NCBI GenBank assembly: GCA_027002755.1
Contig: JALWZI010000041.1
Span: forward strand, 1-8,228
Source of the DNA: Campylobacteraceae bacterium
GTDB lineage: Bacteria; Campylobacterota; Campylobacteria; Campylobacterales; Sulfurovaceae
Direction: 5' to 3'
DNA: 8,228 nucleotides
Part shown: one piece after another, positions 1 through 5,885 of the stretch
How the letters are laid out: every line of letters begins with the position of its first letter
Position numbering within the stretch: the first letter of the stretch is position 1
Translations under genes and position numbers: made by a program
Notes under the pieces: model-generated
Told to the model about the DNA's origin: nothing
The model's input: the letters and a program-made list of their open reading frames with translations, nothing else
Database searches by the model: none

Positions 1-333
1 GGCATCCCCCACCGCTTCGGCCACATAAGGGGCGAAGGCCGCCATAGCGTTGGCGACGAATTCGTCACTCAGGGTCGCGACGAACTCGCTGCCGCTGAAA
101 TCCACCTCGATCCGCGCCTCCTGAAGAGCCCGGATGAAGATCGCGGCGGAACCGTAGTTCTCCCGCCAGTTGACGACAGCGTAGTTGGCCTGCAGCACCT
201 TGTCGGCATTCTTCTGCCCCCGGTCCACCCGGGCGATTCCGAAGGCGACGGGCTCCCGGTACCCCTCCTGGGACTTGATCTCCTCTACCAGTTTTTTGAA
301 AGCTTCGGTACTTGTCACGGTCTCGATTGCCAT
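1..333 (-). CDS. dapD: DapD, tetrahydrodipicolinate N-succinyltransferase (N-terminal 111 residues; runs off the window)
   Basis: The translation starts MAIETVTSTEAFKKLVEEI and continues through GIARVDRGQKNADKVLQ, NWRENYGSAA and SGSEFVATLSDEFV. I recognise this as the N-terminal domain of the DapD form found in Campylobacterota; the recognition is from memory. The enzyme succinylates tetrahydrodipicolinate in the cytoplasm, on the succinylase route to diaminopimelate and lysine. The ATG at 331-333 is preceded on the - strand by AGGAGT (338-343) at good spacing, which fixes the start. The left-handed beta-helix catalytic domain would lie beyond the window's left edge. The reading frame is open to base 1. 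There is no gene immediately upstream on this strand, so dapD probably has its own promoter in the AT-rich stretch just upstream. Confidence 0.78.
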   Translation of the reverse strand, partial: MAIETVTSTEAFKKLVEEIKSQEGYREPVAFGIARVDRGQKNADKVLQANYAVVNWRENYGSAAIFIRALQEARIEVDFSGSEFVATLSDEFVANAMAAFAPYVAEAVGDA

Positions 334-455
334 TGATACTCCTGATTCGTTCTTTTTTGAGAAATTTATCATCCAAAATATGCAGTAGAAATCGTGTCAG
401 ATGCATATTTGGGGATATTATATCTCAAAGGGCTTTGACGATAGAATATGCGTTA
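334..455. other. AT-rich intergenic stretch, probable divergent promoter zone
   Basis: This stretch is clearly more AT-rich than its surroundings and holds no convincing ORF. It contains the dapD ribosome binding site (338-343, - strand). On the + strand TATTAT at 416-421 matches a -10 hexamer in five of six positions, but no good -35 lies upstream. If used, transcription would begin near 428 and could serve the small ORF at 456 and the receptor gene. A dapD promoter is expected here, but I see no single convincing -10/-35 pair. I looked for a cobalamin riboswitch ahead of the BtuB-like gene and found none of its conserved boxes. Confidence 0.35.
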
Positions 456-616
456 TGAAACATCTCCGGGGTCATAGCCGACGCTACTTTTCTCTCGCCA
501 CTATCGCGATGCATTCGACCCTGCACCGGTTGTGCAGCATCGAGAGCCGCTACCGGCACCAGGACCGCCCCCACCTCTACCACGAATACAAAACCTCCCC
601 ACCTTCCGAGCGTTGA
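456..616 (+). CDS. possible small basic His-rich protein, 53 residues, unknown
   Basis: The ORF starts MKHLRGHSRRYFSLATIAMH and ends SPPSER. It has seven His and many Arg and Tyr, with no signal peptide or membrane segment. I do not recognise it. In its favour, its codons are dominated by C or G at the third position (CTC, ATC, TAC, CAC, CGG, CGC), as in the sure genes here. A 7-bp-period array also begins right at its stop codon, as these arrays do after other genes in the window. Against it, there is no clear Shine-Dalgarno sequence before 456, and the frame could be extended to an ATG at 401 through AT-rich sequence with different codon use. A short inverted repeat (CTGCAC 521-526, GTGCAG 532-537) lies inside, so a small RNA is an alternative. 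Confidence 0.3.
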
Positions 617-698
617 GACTTGAGCGCTGAGCGTTCAGGAATGAACGCTATCCATCCATTCCTAATTCTTAACACGTAACACATAGCACTTAATACAA
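608..698. repeat. degenerate heptanucleotide array in two blocks around a hairpin
   Basis: Block one (608-635) is four units related to GAGCGTT. Block two (657-698) is six drifting units from CATTCCT through AACACGT and AACACAT to AATACAA. Neighbouring units within a block mostly share four to six of seven bases. The blocks are 49 bp apart start to start, so they stay in the same 7-bp phase, and the 21 bp between them holds most of a perfect hairpin. The array begins in the last codons of the small ORF at 456-616 and ends just before the receptor gene's AAGGAA ribosome binding site (701-706). No function is known to me. Confidence 0.75.
630..649. other. 8-bp hairpin within the heptad array
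   Basis: AGCGTTCA (630-637) and TGAACGCT (642-649) are perfect reverse complements around a GGAA loop, which fits the GNRA tetraloop pattern. No T-run follows on either strand, so it does not look like an intrinsic terminator. It occupies the break between the two heptad blocks. Its left arm is built from the last heptad unit. Confidence 0.6.
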
Positions 699-710
699 AA
701 AAGGAACTTT

Positions 711-2573
711 ATGAACCGACGACACATCTCTATGCTGACTGCCGCCCTGCTCACCGGAGTGCTCCAGGCATCACCGGATAGCAATACTGCCGCCGATCTT
801 GACGATCTGGGAACCATCACTGTCACCCCGGACCGGGTCAGCGAGCCTCTCAGGAACACGACCGCCAATGTCACCGTCATCACCGCCGAAGAGATCCAAA
901 AGCGGGGTTATCGGACCCTTTCCGATGCCTTGAGCCGTGTCAGCGGCTTTTTTCTCTCCGGAAACGGCGGTCCGGGACAGAGTCGCTCGCTCTACCTCAG
1001 GGGGATGAAACGGGGAAATGTCCTGATCATGATCGACGGGGTTCCCATGAAAGATCCCAACGACCTCAGCTTCTCCTATCCTCTTGAACACATTCTACTG
1101 GATGATGTCAGCCGGATCGAGATCGTCAAAGGAGCCCAGAGCGGACTTTGGGGGACCGACGCGGTGGCGGGGGTCGTCAACATCATCACCAAATCGGCCG
1201 CCCCGGGAGGGCATGTCTCCTTGCGGGGCGGCTACGGCTCCTACGATACCCGATCGGCCGGGATCACCCTCTCCGCCTCCGGTGAGGCGGGGAACTTCAT
1301 CCTCAGCGGTGACCACTTCAGGACCGGCGGATTCTCTTCCCTCCTGCCCCGCAACGCCGAGGGTGACGGCTATACCAACGATACCCTGGACTTCAAGGGA
1401 AGGCTCAATATCTCACCCGAAAGCACCCTGGGGATTTTCTACCACAAAATTTCGGCGGATTTCGATTACGATGGCCACAGTGACCCCGATGACAAAAGTG
1501 ACGGGACCTTTTCCAACGACCTGATGGGTCTGGACTATCACTATGACAACGGAAGACTCTCAGTAGATGCACTCTTCAGTATCAATAACTACTCCCGCCA
1601 GTACAACGACTCCCTCTGGGGAGCCAGCACTTACGACGGGACAGCCACCCGGGCGGCATTGAACGCCGCCTATCGGATCGACGAGCACCAGCAGATCAGC
1701 GGTGGCGTAGAGTACAACCGCTACGAAGGTTCATCGACCTGGAACCCTGTCGAGGCCAACTACGACAACCGGGCGATCTACGGCAGCTACCGCTACATCT
1801 GGGACGATCTGCTCGGAGCCCGTACGATTTTTAATGCGACCCTGCGCTACGACGACTTCAGTACTTTTGACAACAAGGCCACCTACCGGTTCGGGCTCAA
1901 ACGCCAATGCAACCTGCTTCCGGGGCTGTTCACCGCGGCCAATCTCTACAGCGCCTACAAAGCCCCCAGCATCTACAACGCCTCCCGTCCCAAACCCGGA
2001 ACGACCCTGAAGCCCGAATATACACGGGGCTATGAACTGACGATCGGATACAAGAAGCTTCTCAGTCTCACCTATTTCCACAATCGGATCAGCGATGAGA
2101 TCATTACCGCCGGAGGGTGGCCGCCGGTCTACACCAACGACGATCGCAGCTATACGATCTCGGGGATGGAGATCGGCAGTGAGTGGAACCTGGAAACACT
2201 ACCCCTGACCCTATCGGCCAACTATACCCATCTTTTCGATACCGAGGACAAAGCCGGCAAACCGCTCTACCAGCGTCCGCGAAACAGTTTCAATCTTTTT
2301 CTGGGCTATGACCTCACTCCCGACATCCATCTCGGTGCCGATCTGCAATATGTCGGGAAACGGACCGTCCAAAAGTGGGTGGGGTGGTTGTACATGGGTG
2401 ATGTCACTCTCAAGGACTACACCGTGGTCAACCTGAACTACACTCAACAGATCGGAAAGCACTTTACCCTTTCACTCCAGGCCCACAACATTTTCGACGA
2501 AGATTATGAGACCGCCTATGGCTACAGCACCGAAGGGCGCTCCATCTATGGTAAAGTGGAGTACAAGTTTTAA
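711..2573 (+). CDS. BtuB-like TonB-dependent outer-membrane receptor
   Basis: This 620-residue protein has a signal peptide (about residues 1-20) and a TonB-box-like LGTITVTP near 33-40. A plug domain follows at about 44-160, with the family landmarks YLRGMKRGNVLIMIDGVPM and IEIVKGAQSGLWGTDAVAGV then VNIITKS. The remaining residues form a beta-barrel ending in a terminal Phe (YKF), as outer-membrane assembly signals do. Length and plug sequence resemble the vitamin B12 receptor BtuB (about 614 residues in E. coli). Such receptors bind a scarce ligand at the surface and import it with energy from TonB-ExbB-ExbD. The ligand here is uncertain: cobalamin, a siderophore or another metal complex are all possible. 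AAGGAA at 701-706 supports the ATG at 711. A six-helix membrane protein follows 67 bp downstream on the same strand and is probably co-transcribed. No cobalamin riboswitch or Fur box was evident. Confidence 0.88.
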   Translation: MNRRHISMLTAALLTGVLQASPDSNTAADLDDLGTITVTPDRVSEPLRNTTANVTVITAEEIQKRGYRTLSDALSRVSGFFLSGNGGPGQSRSLYLRGMKRGNVLIMIDGVPMKDPNDLSFSYPLEHILLDDVSRIEIVKGAQSGLWGTDAVAGVVNIITKSAAPGGHVSLRGGYGSYDTRSAGITLSASGEAGNFILSGDHFRTGGFSSLLPRNAEGDGYTNDTLDFKGRLNISPESTLGIFYHKISADFDYDGHSDPDDKSDGTFSNDLMGLDYHYDNGRLSVDALFSINNYSRQYNDSLWGASTYDGTATRAALNAAYRIDEHQQISGGVEYNRYEGSSTWNPVEANYDNRAIYGSYRYIWDDLLGARTIFNATLRYDDFSTFDNKATYRFGLKRQCNLLPGLFTAANLYSAYKAPSIYNASRPKPGTTLKPEYTRGYELTIGYKKLLSLTYFHNRISDEIITAGGWPPVYTNDDRSYTISGMEIGSEWNLETLPLTLSANYTHLFDTEDKAGKPLYQRPRNSFNLFLGYDLTPDIHLGADLQYVGKRTVQKWVGWLYMGDVTLKDYTVVNLNYTQQIGKHFTLSLQAHNIFDEDYETAYGYSTEGRSIYGKVEYKF

Positions 2574-2576
2574 GAG

Positions 2577-2611
2577 GATTTTAGATTTTGGATGTTGGGT
2601 TTTAGATGAAT
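2577..2611. repeat. heptad array between receptor and membrane-protein genes
   Basis: Five units of about 7 bp run in phase from just after the receptor stop codon. The first two are GATTTTA and GATTTTG and the last is GATGAAT; similarity fades into the sequence up to about 2625. This is the only array locus here without a strong hairpin. GGATT (2576-2580) and AATCC (2624-2628) are a weak inverted pair flanking it. Confidence 0.6.
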
Positions 2612-2640
2612 TTGTTGATTGATAATCCGAGGAACGATTG

Positions 2641-3264
2641 ATGGACACCAGAGCCATACGTCCTGAAGGATGGCGTCTTTTTCCGCGCTCTTATATCGGA
2701 TACAAACTCTTCAACTCCCTTTTCCTGGGGCTCAGTGTCGGAACGATCTTCGTCATCTACAAACCTCTGGATCCCTCGGTCTACTCCCTGGGAGGGATCG
2801 TGCTGGCCCTGGCGATGCTGGCTATCGCCCAGTTCTACGGCCGGATCATGACTCTGCCCTGGTTTTTCCGTATCTCCCTGCTGGTGGAGCTGGTGGTCCT
2901 GGGAATGGTGCTCTGGTTTCTGGCCGCTCCCTATACCTGGCTGACGGCCATGCTGGTCTACGCGGGCTATCAGCTGACCTTCTCCTTCGGAAGCTACCTG
3001 GTCCGCGCCGAGACCCTGGCTCTGGACGACGACGAACTGCTGCGCCGGGTCGACAGCGCCAAACAGATCGGCTACCTCATCGGTATGGCCGGCTCCTGGC
3101 TCTTCTACAAATTCCTGGAACATCGAGGCATCACTGCCCCCGAAGCCAAAGTCTACGATCTGCACTGGCTCCTGCTGGGGTGTGAACTGGTTATAATTTT
3201 TCTGTTGGTGAAGAGTTTTGGGCGGGAGAGTCGGCGGTCGGCGGTCGGCGGTCGGCAGAGTTAG
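2641..3264 (+). CDS. six-helix integral membrane protein, unrecognised, half-MFS-like
   Basis: This is a 207-residue protein with about six hydrophobic helices: roughly 23-40, 48-66, 76-95, 98-120, 142-158 and 176-191. The charged loop DDDELLRRVDSAKQIGYLIG precedes helix five. The size and that loop recall one six-helix half of a major facilitator transporter, but I cannot assign a family. It lies 67 bp after a TonB-dependent receptor on the same strand, so an inner-membrane role in the same uptake path is plausible (inference only). GAGGAA at 2629-2634 is six bases before the ATG at 2641, which makes that ATG a better start than the TTG at 2638. Oddly, the last residues, from about RRSAVGG to RQS, are encoded by four copies of a 7-bp repeat (3230-3257), so the C-terminus seems to have been replaced or extended by repeat DNA. 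Confidence 0.8.
   Translation: MDTRAIRPEGWRLFPRSYIGYKLFNSLFLGLSVGTIFVIYKPLDPSVYSLGGIVLALAMLAIAQFYGRIMTLPWFFRISLLVELVVLGMVLWFLAAPYTWLTAMLVYAGYQLTFSFGSYLVRAETLALDDDELLRRVDSAKQIGYLIGMAGSWLFYKFLEHRGITAPEAKVYDLHWLLLGCELVIIFLLVKSFGRESRRSAVGGRQS
3230..3257. repeat. perfect heptad array GTCGGCG x3 plus GTCGGCA
   Basis: There are three identical 7-bp units and a fourth with one change. They lie inside the 3' end of the membrane-protein gene, ending five bases before its TAG (3262-3264). Because seven is not a multiple of three, the array is read in shifting frames and gives the tail SRRSAVGGRQ. This is the cleanest heptad array in the window. Confidence 0.9.
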
Positions 3265-3276
3265 CGTCGCAAGTAC

Positions 3277-3290
3277 GGCCCTCTCGGGCC
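3277..3290. other. GC-rich hairpin flanked by 8-bp direct repeats
   Basis: GGCCC (3277-3281) and GGGCC (3286-3290) pair around TCTC. The direct repeat CGTCGCAA occurs at 3265-3272, immediately after the stop codon of the upstream gene, and again at 3294-3301. No T-run follows, so termination is not evident. It is the first of four successive hairpins in this intergenic region. Confidence 0.5.
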
Positions 3291-3318
3291 TCACGTCGCA
3301 AAAATGCAGTCATTGGGG

Positions 3319-3357
3319 GCAGGGCTTCAGCCCTGCAATGCGGGACTGAAGTCCCGC
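3319..3357. repeat. paired palindromes, REP/BIME-like
   Basis: Two perfect 8-bp-arm palindromes lie three bases apart. The first is GCAGGGCT (3319-3326) with AGCCCTGC (3329-3336), centre TC. The second is GCGGGACT (3340-3347) with AGTCCCGC (3350-3357), centre GA. The two are related in sequence and have mirrored centres (CTTCAG and CTGAAG), which resembles REP elements arranged head to tail as in BIMEs. REP elements in other bacteria are mobilised by REP-associated tyrosine transposases. No transposase is present in this window. Confidence 0.65.
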
Positions 3358-3369
3358 CTCCATACAATT

Positions 3370-3386
3370 GCGTTGCAACGCAACGC
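3370..3386. repeat. palindrome GCGTTGC-AAC-GCAACGC, copy 1
   Basis: This is a 7-bp perfect stem with a three-base loop, directly before a heptad array. The identical stem with loop GAT recurs at 6738-6754. It is therefore a repeated palindromic element in this genome rather than a gene-specific terminator. Confidence 0.6.
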
Positions 3387-3392
3387 CCCAAA

Positions 3393-3427
3393 ATTCCTCA
3401 TTCCTAACTCCTCATTCCTAATTTTCC
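3393..3427. repeat. heptad array, ATTCCTA-type
   Basis: Five units in phase, mostly ATTCCTC or ATTCCTA, with the third altered at its second base and the last degenerating. It ends just before the GGAGGGG ribosome binding site (3429-3435) of the macrodomain gene. Its pattern of varying second and seventh bases is echoed in the AT-only array at 6795-6829. Confidence 0.8.
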
Positions 3428-3438
3428 CGGAGGGGAAC

Positions 3439-3972
3439 ATGCCCATTCAGGTCAAAACCGGAGACATCACGAAAGAGACCGTCTGCGCCATCGTCAACGC
3501 CGCCAACTCCTCCTGTATAGGCGGGGGCGGAGTGGACGGGGCGATCCACCGGGCCGGCGGGCCAGAAATCCTCGAAGAGTGCAAGCGGATCCGACGCGAA
3601 CAGTTGCCTGACGGACTGCCCACCGGCCAAGCGGTCGCCACCACCGCAGGCCGGATGCCTTCGCGTTACGTGATCCACACCGTCGGTCCGATCTGGGGCC
3701 GTTGCGGCAGCGAAGAAGCGTGTGACCGACTCCTGGCCGACTCCTACCGCAACAGCCTGGAACTCGCCCTGCAGCTCGGCTGCCGAAGCGTCACCTTCCC
3801 CGCCATCTCCACCGGAATCTACGGCTTCCCGGCCGGCCGGGCAGCCCGGATCGTCTGCCGCGCCGTACGGGAGTTTCTGCAGGAACACCCTGAGATGGAG
3901 GTGACGTTCATCTTTCACAGTGAAAAAAGTCGGAGAATCTTTGAAGAGGCGACAGGGGAAGAATGTAGCTAG
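3439..3972 (+). CDS. ymdB: macrodomain ADP-ribose hydrolase (O-acetyl-ADP-ribose deacetylase, YmdB type)
   Basis: This 177-residue protein, the same length as E. coli YmdB, consists of a single macrodomain. Visible motifs are GDITKE (8-13), VNAAN (19-23), GGGGVDGAIHRAGG (28-41), HTVGPIW (80-86) and PAISTGIYGFP (121-131). Asn20 and Asp33 fall where the family's catalytic Asn and Asp lie. The family removes acetyl from O-acetyl-ADP-ribose and can remove ADP-ribose from proteins; E. coli YmdB also modulates RNase III. GGAGGGG at 3429-3435 supports the ATG at 3439. The frame stays open upstream to an ATG at 3304, but that extension would read through palindromes and a heptad array and is not credible. 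It is separated from the membrane-protein gene by repeat DNA, so I infer no functional link. Confidence 0.92.
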   Translation: MPIQVKTGDITKETVCAIVNAANSSCIGGGGVDGAIHRAGGPEILEECKRIRREQLPDGLPTGQAVATTAGRMPSRYVIHTVGPIWGRCGSEEACDRLLADSYRNSLELALQLGCRSVTFPAISTGIYGFPAGRAARIVCRAVREFLQEHPEMEVTFIFHSEKSRRIFEEATGEECS

Positions 3973-3992
3973 TACGTCGTTTGTCGTTTGAA
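3972..3992. repeat. short heptad array at the macrodomain gene's 3' end
   Basis: Three units in phase, GTACGTC then GTTTGTC and a decayed GTTTGAA. The array starts on the last base of the stop codon. Related sequence (CTTTGTC, 4008-4014) reappears one base out of phase beyond the hairpin at 3994-4006. Confidence 0.5.
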
Positions 3993-3993
3993 C

Positions 3994-4011
3994 GGGGCTT
4001 TGCCCCTCTTT
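3994..4011 (+). terminator. hairpin with short T-rich tail, possible terminator of the macrodomain gene
   Basis: GGGGC (3994-3998) and GCCCC (4002-4006) pair around TTT and are followed by TCTTT. It lies just after the + strand gene, between convergent genes, where a terminator is expected. The T-tract is weak, and hairpins sit between heptad arrays elsewhere too, so it may instead be part of that repeat structure. The rest of the convergent gap holds an inverted pair, GACTGGT (4019-4025) and ACCAGTC (4073-4079), too far apart to judge. Confidence 0.45.
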
Positions 4012-4079
4012 GTCGTTAGACTGGTGTTACGTTTATGTGTTGAGAAAATGGATCGCAATCCCACGCTACCAAACCAGTC

Positions 4080-4107
4080 ACTAGTTACTCGTTATTCGTT
4101 TCTAGTT
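4080..4107. repeat. heptad array overlapping the molybdoenzyme stop codon
   Basis: Four units of type ACTAGTT, ACTCGTT and TCTAGTT run in phase. The TAA of the - strand oxidoreductase gene (4092-4094) lies inside the second and third units. The array therefore encodes the enzyme's last few residues (TRNE), the second case here of a heptad array supplying a C-terminus. Confidence 0.7.
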
Positions 4108-5885
4108 AGTCTGACCTTCACTTCCTGATAGCAGGCTCCCTCCCCCTCTTCGCTCAGGATCGGCGGAGTGAGGAAGTTGACCCCTTTGGTCCCGGCAGGG
4201 ATCAGGACACAGTCGCGGCGGAGGCGATTGTCGATGTGGGCGGTGAGGGAGATCGCTCCATACTCGGATGAGACGCGAACCTTCTCCCCCTCTTCGAACC
4301 CGGTCTCGGGAGGCAGGTGAATGCGCTCGGGTCGGGAGAACTGGGTGTTGAGAGATTTGTTCTGTTTGGGGGTCAGCAGCCAGTATTCGCTGATCGTCTC
4401 CTCCCGGTCCTTGAGCTTGCGGGCTTTGCGGAAACGGCGGGTATCTTCGAAATCGTCGTCGAAATCGTCCATGAAGAGAAACTCCTCGCCCCCCTCCGGA
4501 CCGAACCCCTCCGCATAGGGAAGCTCCTCGTAATCGGGCAGAAGCAGGCGGCCTTCCTCCTCCCGGCATTGTGCTTTCCACTCCCGGAGATATTCCGCTT
4601 CGCTGCGCAGCCCCTCCAGCCCCAGACGACGGAACATCTCGGCGGTGAAATCGTACTCGCTGATCCCGATCCCGCTCTCGACGGCTCTGTGCATCGGTGT
4701 CACATACTGATGGCCGTAGCTCAGGCGCAGATCCTCTTTTTCCAGGAAATTTTTGGCCGGCAGGACGATCCGGGCCAGTTCGCTTGTCTCGTTCTCGTAG
4801 AGGCCGAAGTAGATCAGGTTCTTCACCTTCTGCAGCTTCTCTATCACGACTGCACTGCCGGGCATGCTGGCCGCGGGGTTGCCCCCCTGCACCAGCACCG
4901 TTTCGAACCGCTCGAAAGGGGTCGTCACGACTGGAACGGTCGGCGCATCGACGGCAAAGGGGTTTCGGAAGCCTTGGCGGGACTCCCCCAGGAAGCTCAC
5001 GCCGCACCCCTCCCGGCCGAACAGCCCCAGCGTCGCCGCCAGGGAGTCGATGGCCCAAAGGGCATAATGGCCGATCGCATACTTCTGCACGCCGCCGCCG
5101 ACCAGGAAAACCACCCGCTCCCGCTGAAGCTGGAGAAGCAGATCCCCCATATCATCCAGGCTCAATCCCATATACTCCAGCAGCGCCTTGATCCGGAAGC
5201 TCCGGGTGAAGTCGTAGAACTCGTCGAACTCCGGTCCCCACTCTTCGAGCCAGGCGTCGTTCTGTGTGTTCTCCATGGTGATGAAACGGGCCAGCAACAG
5301 GGCAAGATAGAGGTCGCTTCGGGGCTTGAGCTGGATATGCAGGTCAGCTTTTTGCGCCAGGGTGGTGCGCACCGGATCGATCACCACCAGGGTCTTCCCT
5401 TCGATGAAGGGCATCAGATGGGCGTTGGTCACCGGAAGGTTCCGTCCCCAGACCACCACGACGTCGGCTTTGGCGATCTGCTCGGGAGGGAGGAGCCGGT
5501 TGACTCCCCTGCCCTCACGGATCCCGGCCTGTCCGGGGCCGTCACAGAGCGATCCGTGGGTCAGGGTCCCTCCCACTTTTTCCATCAGCAGATTGGTCAC
5601 CTCCTGCATCACCCCCAGATTTCCCGATCCTCTCCAGAGGAGTGGTGATGCCACCTTCAGCGCTTCAGCCGTCGCCGCCAGTGCCTCCTCCATACTCACT
5701 TCCCGACCCTCGACACGGGGAGTCTCGATCCTGGGGGTCTCGTGCATCTGTTTGTTCAGAAGCGAACAGAGGGCTCCATTGTAGAGAGGATGACCCGGGG
5801 TTGCCACCAGTTTGTCGGGGCGTGCCGGATCACAGGTGATCGCACAGGCGTCCCAGCAGTCCAAAGGGCAGGCGGTCTTGATCAT
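4092..5885 (-). CDS. molybdopterin/[4Fe-4S] oxidoreductase, DMSO-reductase superfamily
   Basis: The 597-residue protein opens with a ferredoxin-like motif CPLDCWDAC. Cys6, Cys10, Cys14 and Cys40 (spacing x3, x3, x25) would bind a [4Fe-4S] cluster. Cys114 in GSLCDGPGQAG aligns by eye with the Mo-binding Sec/Cys of formate dehydrogenases (Sec-HGPSVAG), so it is the likely Mo ligand. Later landmarks are VVVWGRNLPVTNAH, VVIDPVRT and VLVQGGNPAASMPGS, then VLPAKNFLEKEDLRLS. The C-terminal cofactor domain includes LLTPKQNKSLNTQFS. No Tat signal precedes the cluster, so a cytoplasmic location is expected. It is shorter than most family members (about 700-800). An acidic stretch, FMDDFDDDFED, lies near residues 470-480. 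Substrate is unknown: formate, sulfur compounds and others are all possible. Its ATG overlaps the upstream gene's stop as ATGA, with GTGGAG as ribosome binding site, implying coupled translation. Confidence 0.88.
   Translation of the reverse strand: MIKTACPLDCWDACAITCDPARPDKLVATPGHPLYNGALCSLLNKQMHETPRIETPRVEGREVSMEEALAATAEALKVASPLLWRGSGNLGVMQEVTNLLMEKVGGTLTHGSLCDGPGQAGIREGRGVNRLLPPEQIAKADVVVVWGRNLPVTNAHLMPFIEGKTLVVIDPVRTTLAQKADLHIQLKPRSDLYLALLLARFITMENTQNDAWLEEWGPEFDEFYDFTRSFRIKALLEYMGLSLDDMGDLLLQLQRERVVFLVGGGVQKYAIGHYALWAIDSLAATLGLFGREGCGVSFLGESRQGFRNPFAVDAPTVPVVTTPFERFETVLVQGGNPAASMPGSAVVIEKLQKVKNLIYFGLYENETSELARIVLPAKNFLEKEDLRLSYGHQYVTPMHRAVESGIGISEYDFTAEMFRRLGLEGLRSEAEYLREWKAQCREEEGRLLLPDYEELPYAEGFGPEGGEEFLFMDDFDDDFEDTRRFRKARKLKDREETISEYWLLTPKQNKSLNTQFSRPERIHLPPETGFEEGEKVRVSSEYGAISLTAHIDNRLRRDCVLIPAGTKGVNFLTPPILSEEGEGACYQEVKVRLTRNE

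Noticed and set aside
65..406. 113-residue - strand ORF overlapping dapD in another frame
   Set aside because: The dapD frame gives a recognisable conserved protein with a good ribosome binding site; this frame gives Arg/Gly-rich noise.
456..710. Cobalamin riboswitch before the BtuB-like gene
   Set aside because: I looked for the conserved B12-box and core boxes and did not find them; the region is heptad array and a possible small ORF.
2602..3294. 230-residue - strand ORF opposite the membrane-protein gene
   Set aside because: It starts inside the repeat region and is antisense to a gene with a good ribosome binding site and clear membrane helices.
3230..3427. CRISPR array
   Set aside because: Units are 7 bp with no spacers, and the palindromes are not regularly spaced identical repeats.
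3304..3438. Upstream extension of the macrodomain protein from an ATG at 3304
   Set aside because: It would translate palindromes and a heptad array. The ATG at 3439 has GGAGGGG before it and gives exactly the usual YmdB length.
4317..5648. 443-residue + strand ORF opposite the molybdoenzyme gene
   Set aside because: It is antisense to a clear enzyme gene with conserved motifs. GC-rich codon use leaves the opposite frame open, and the translation shows no domain.
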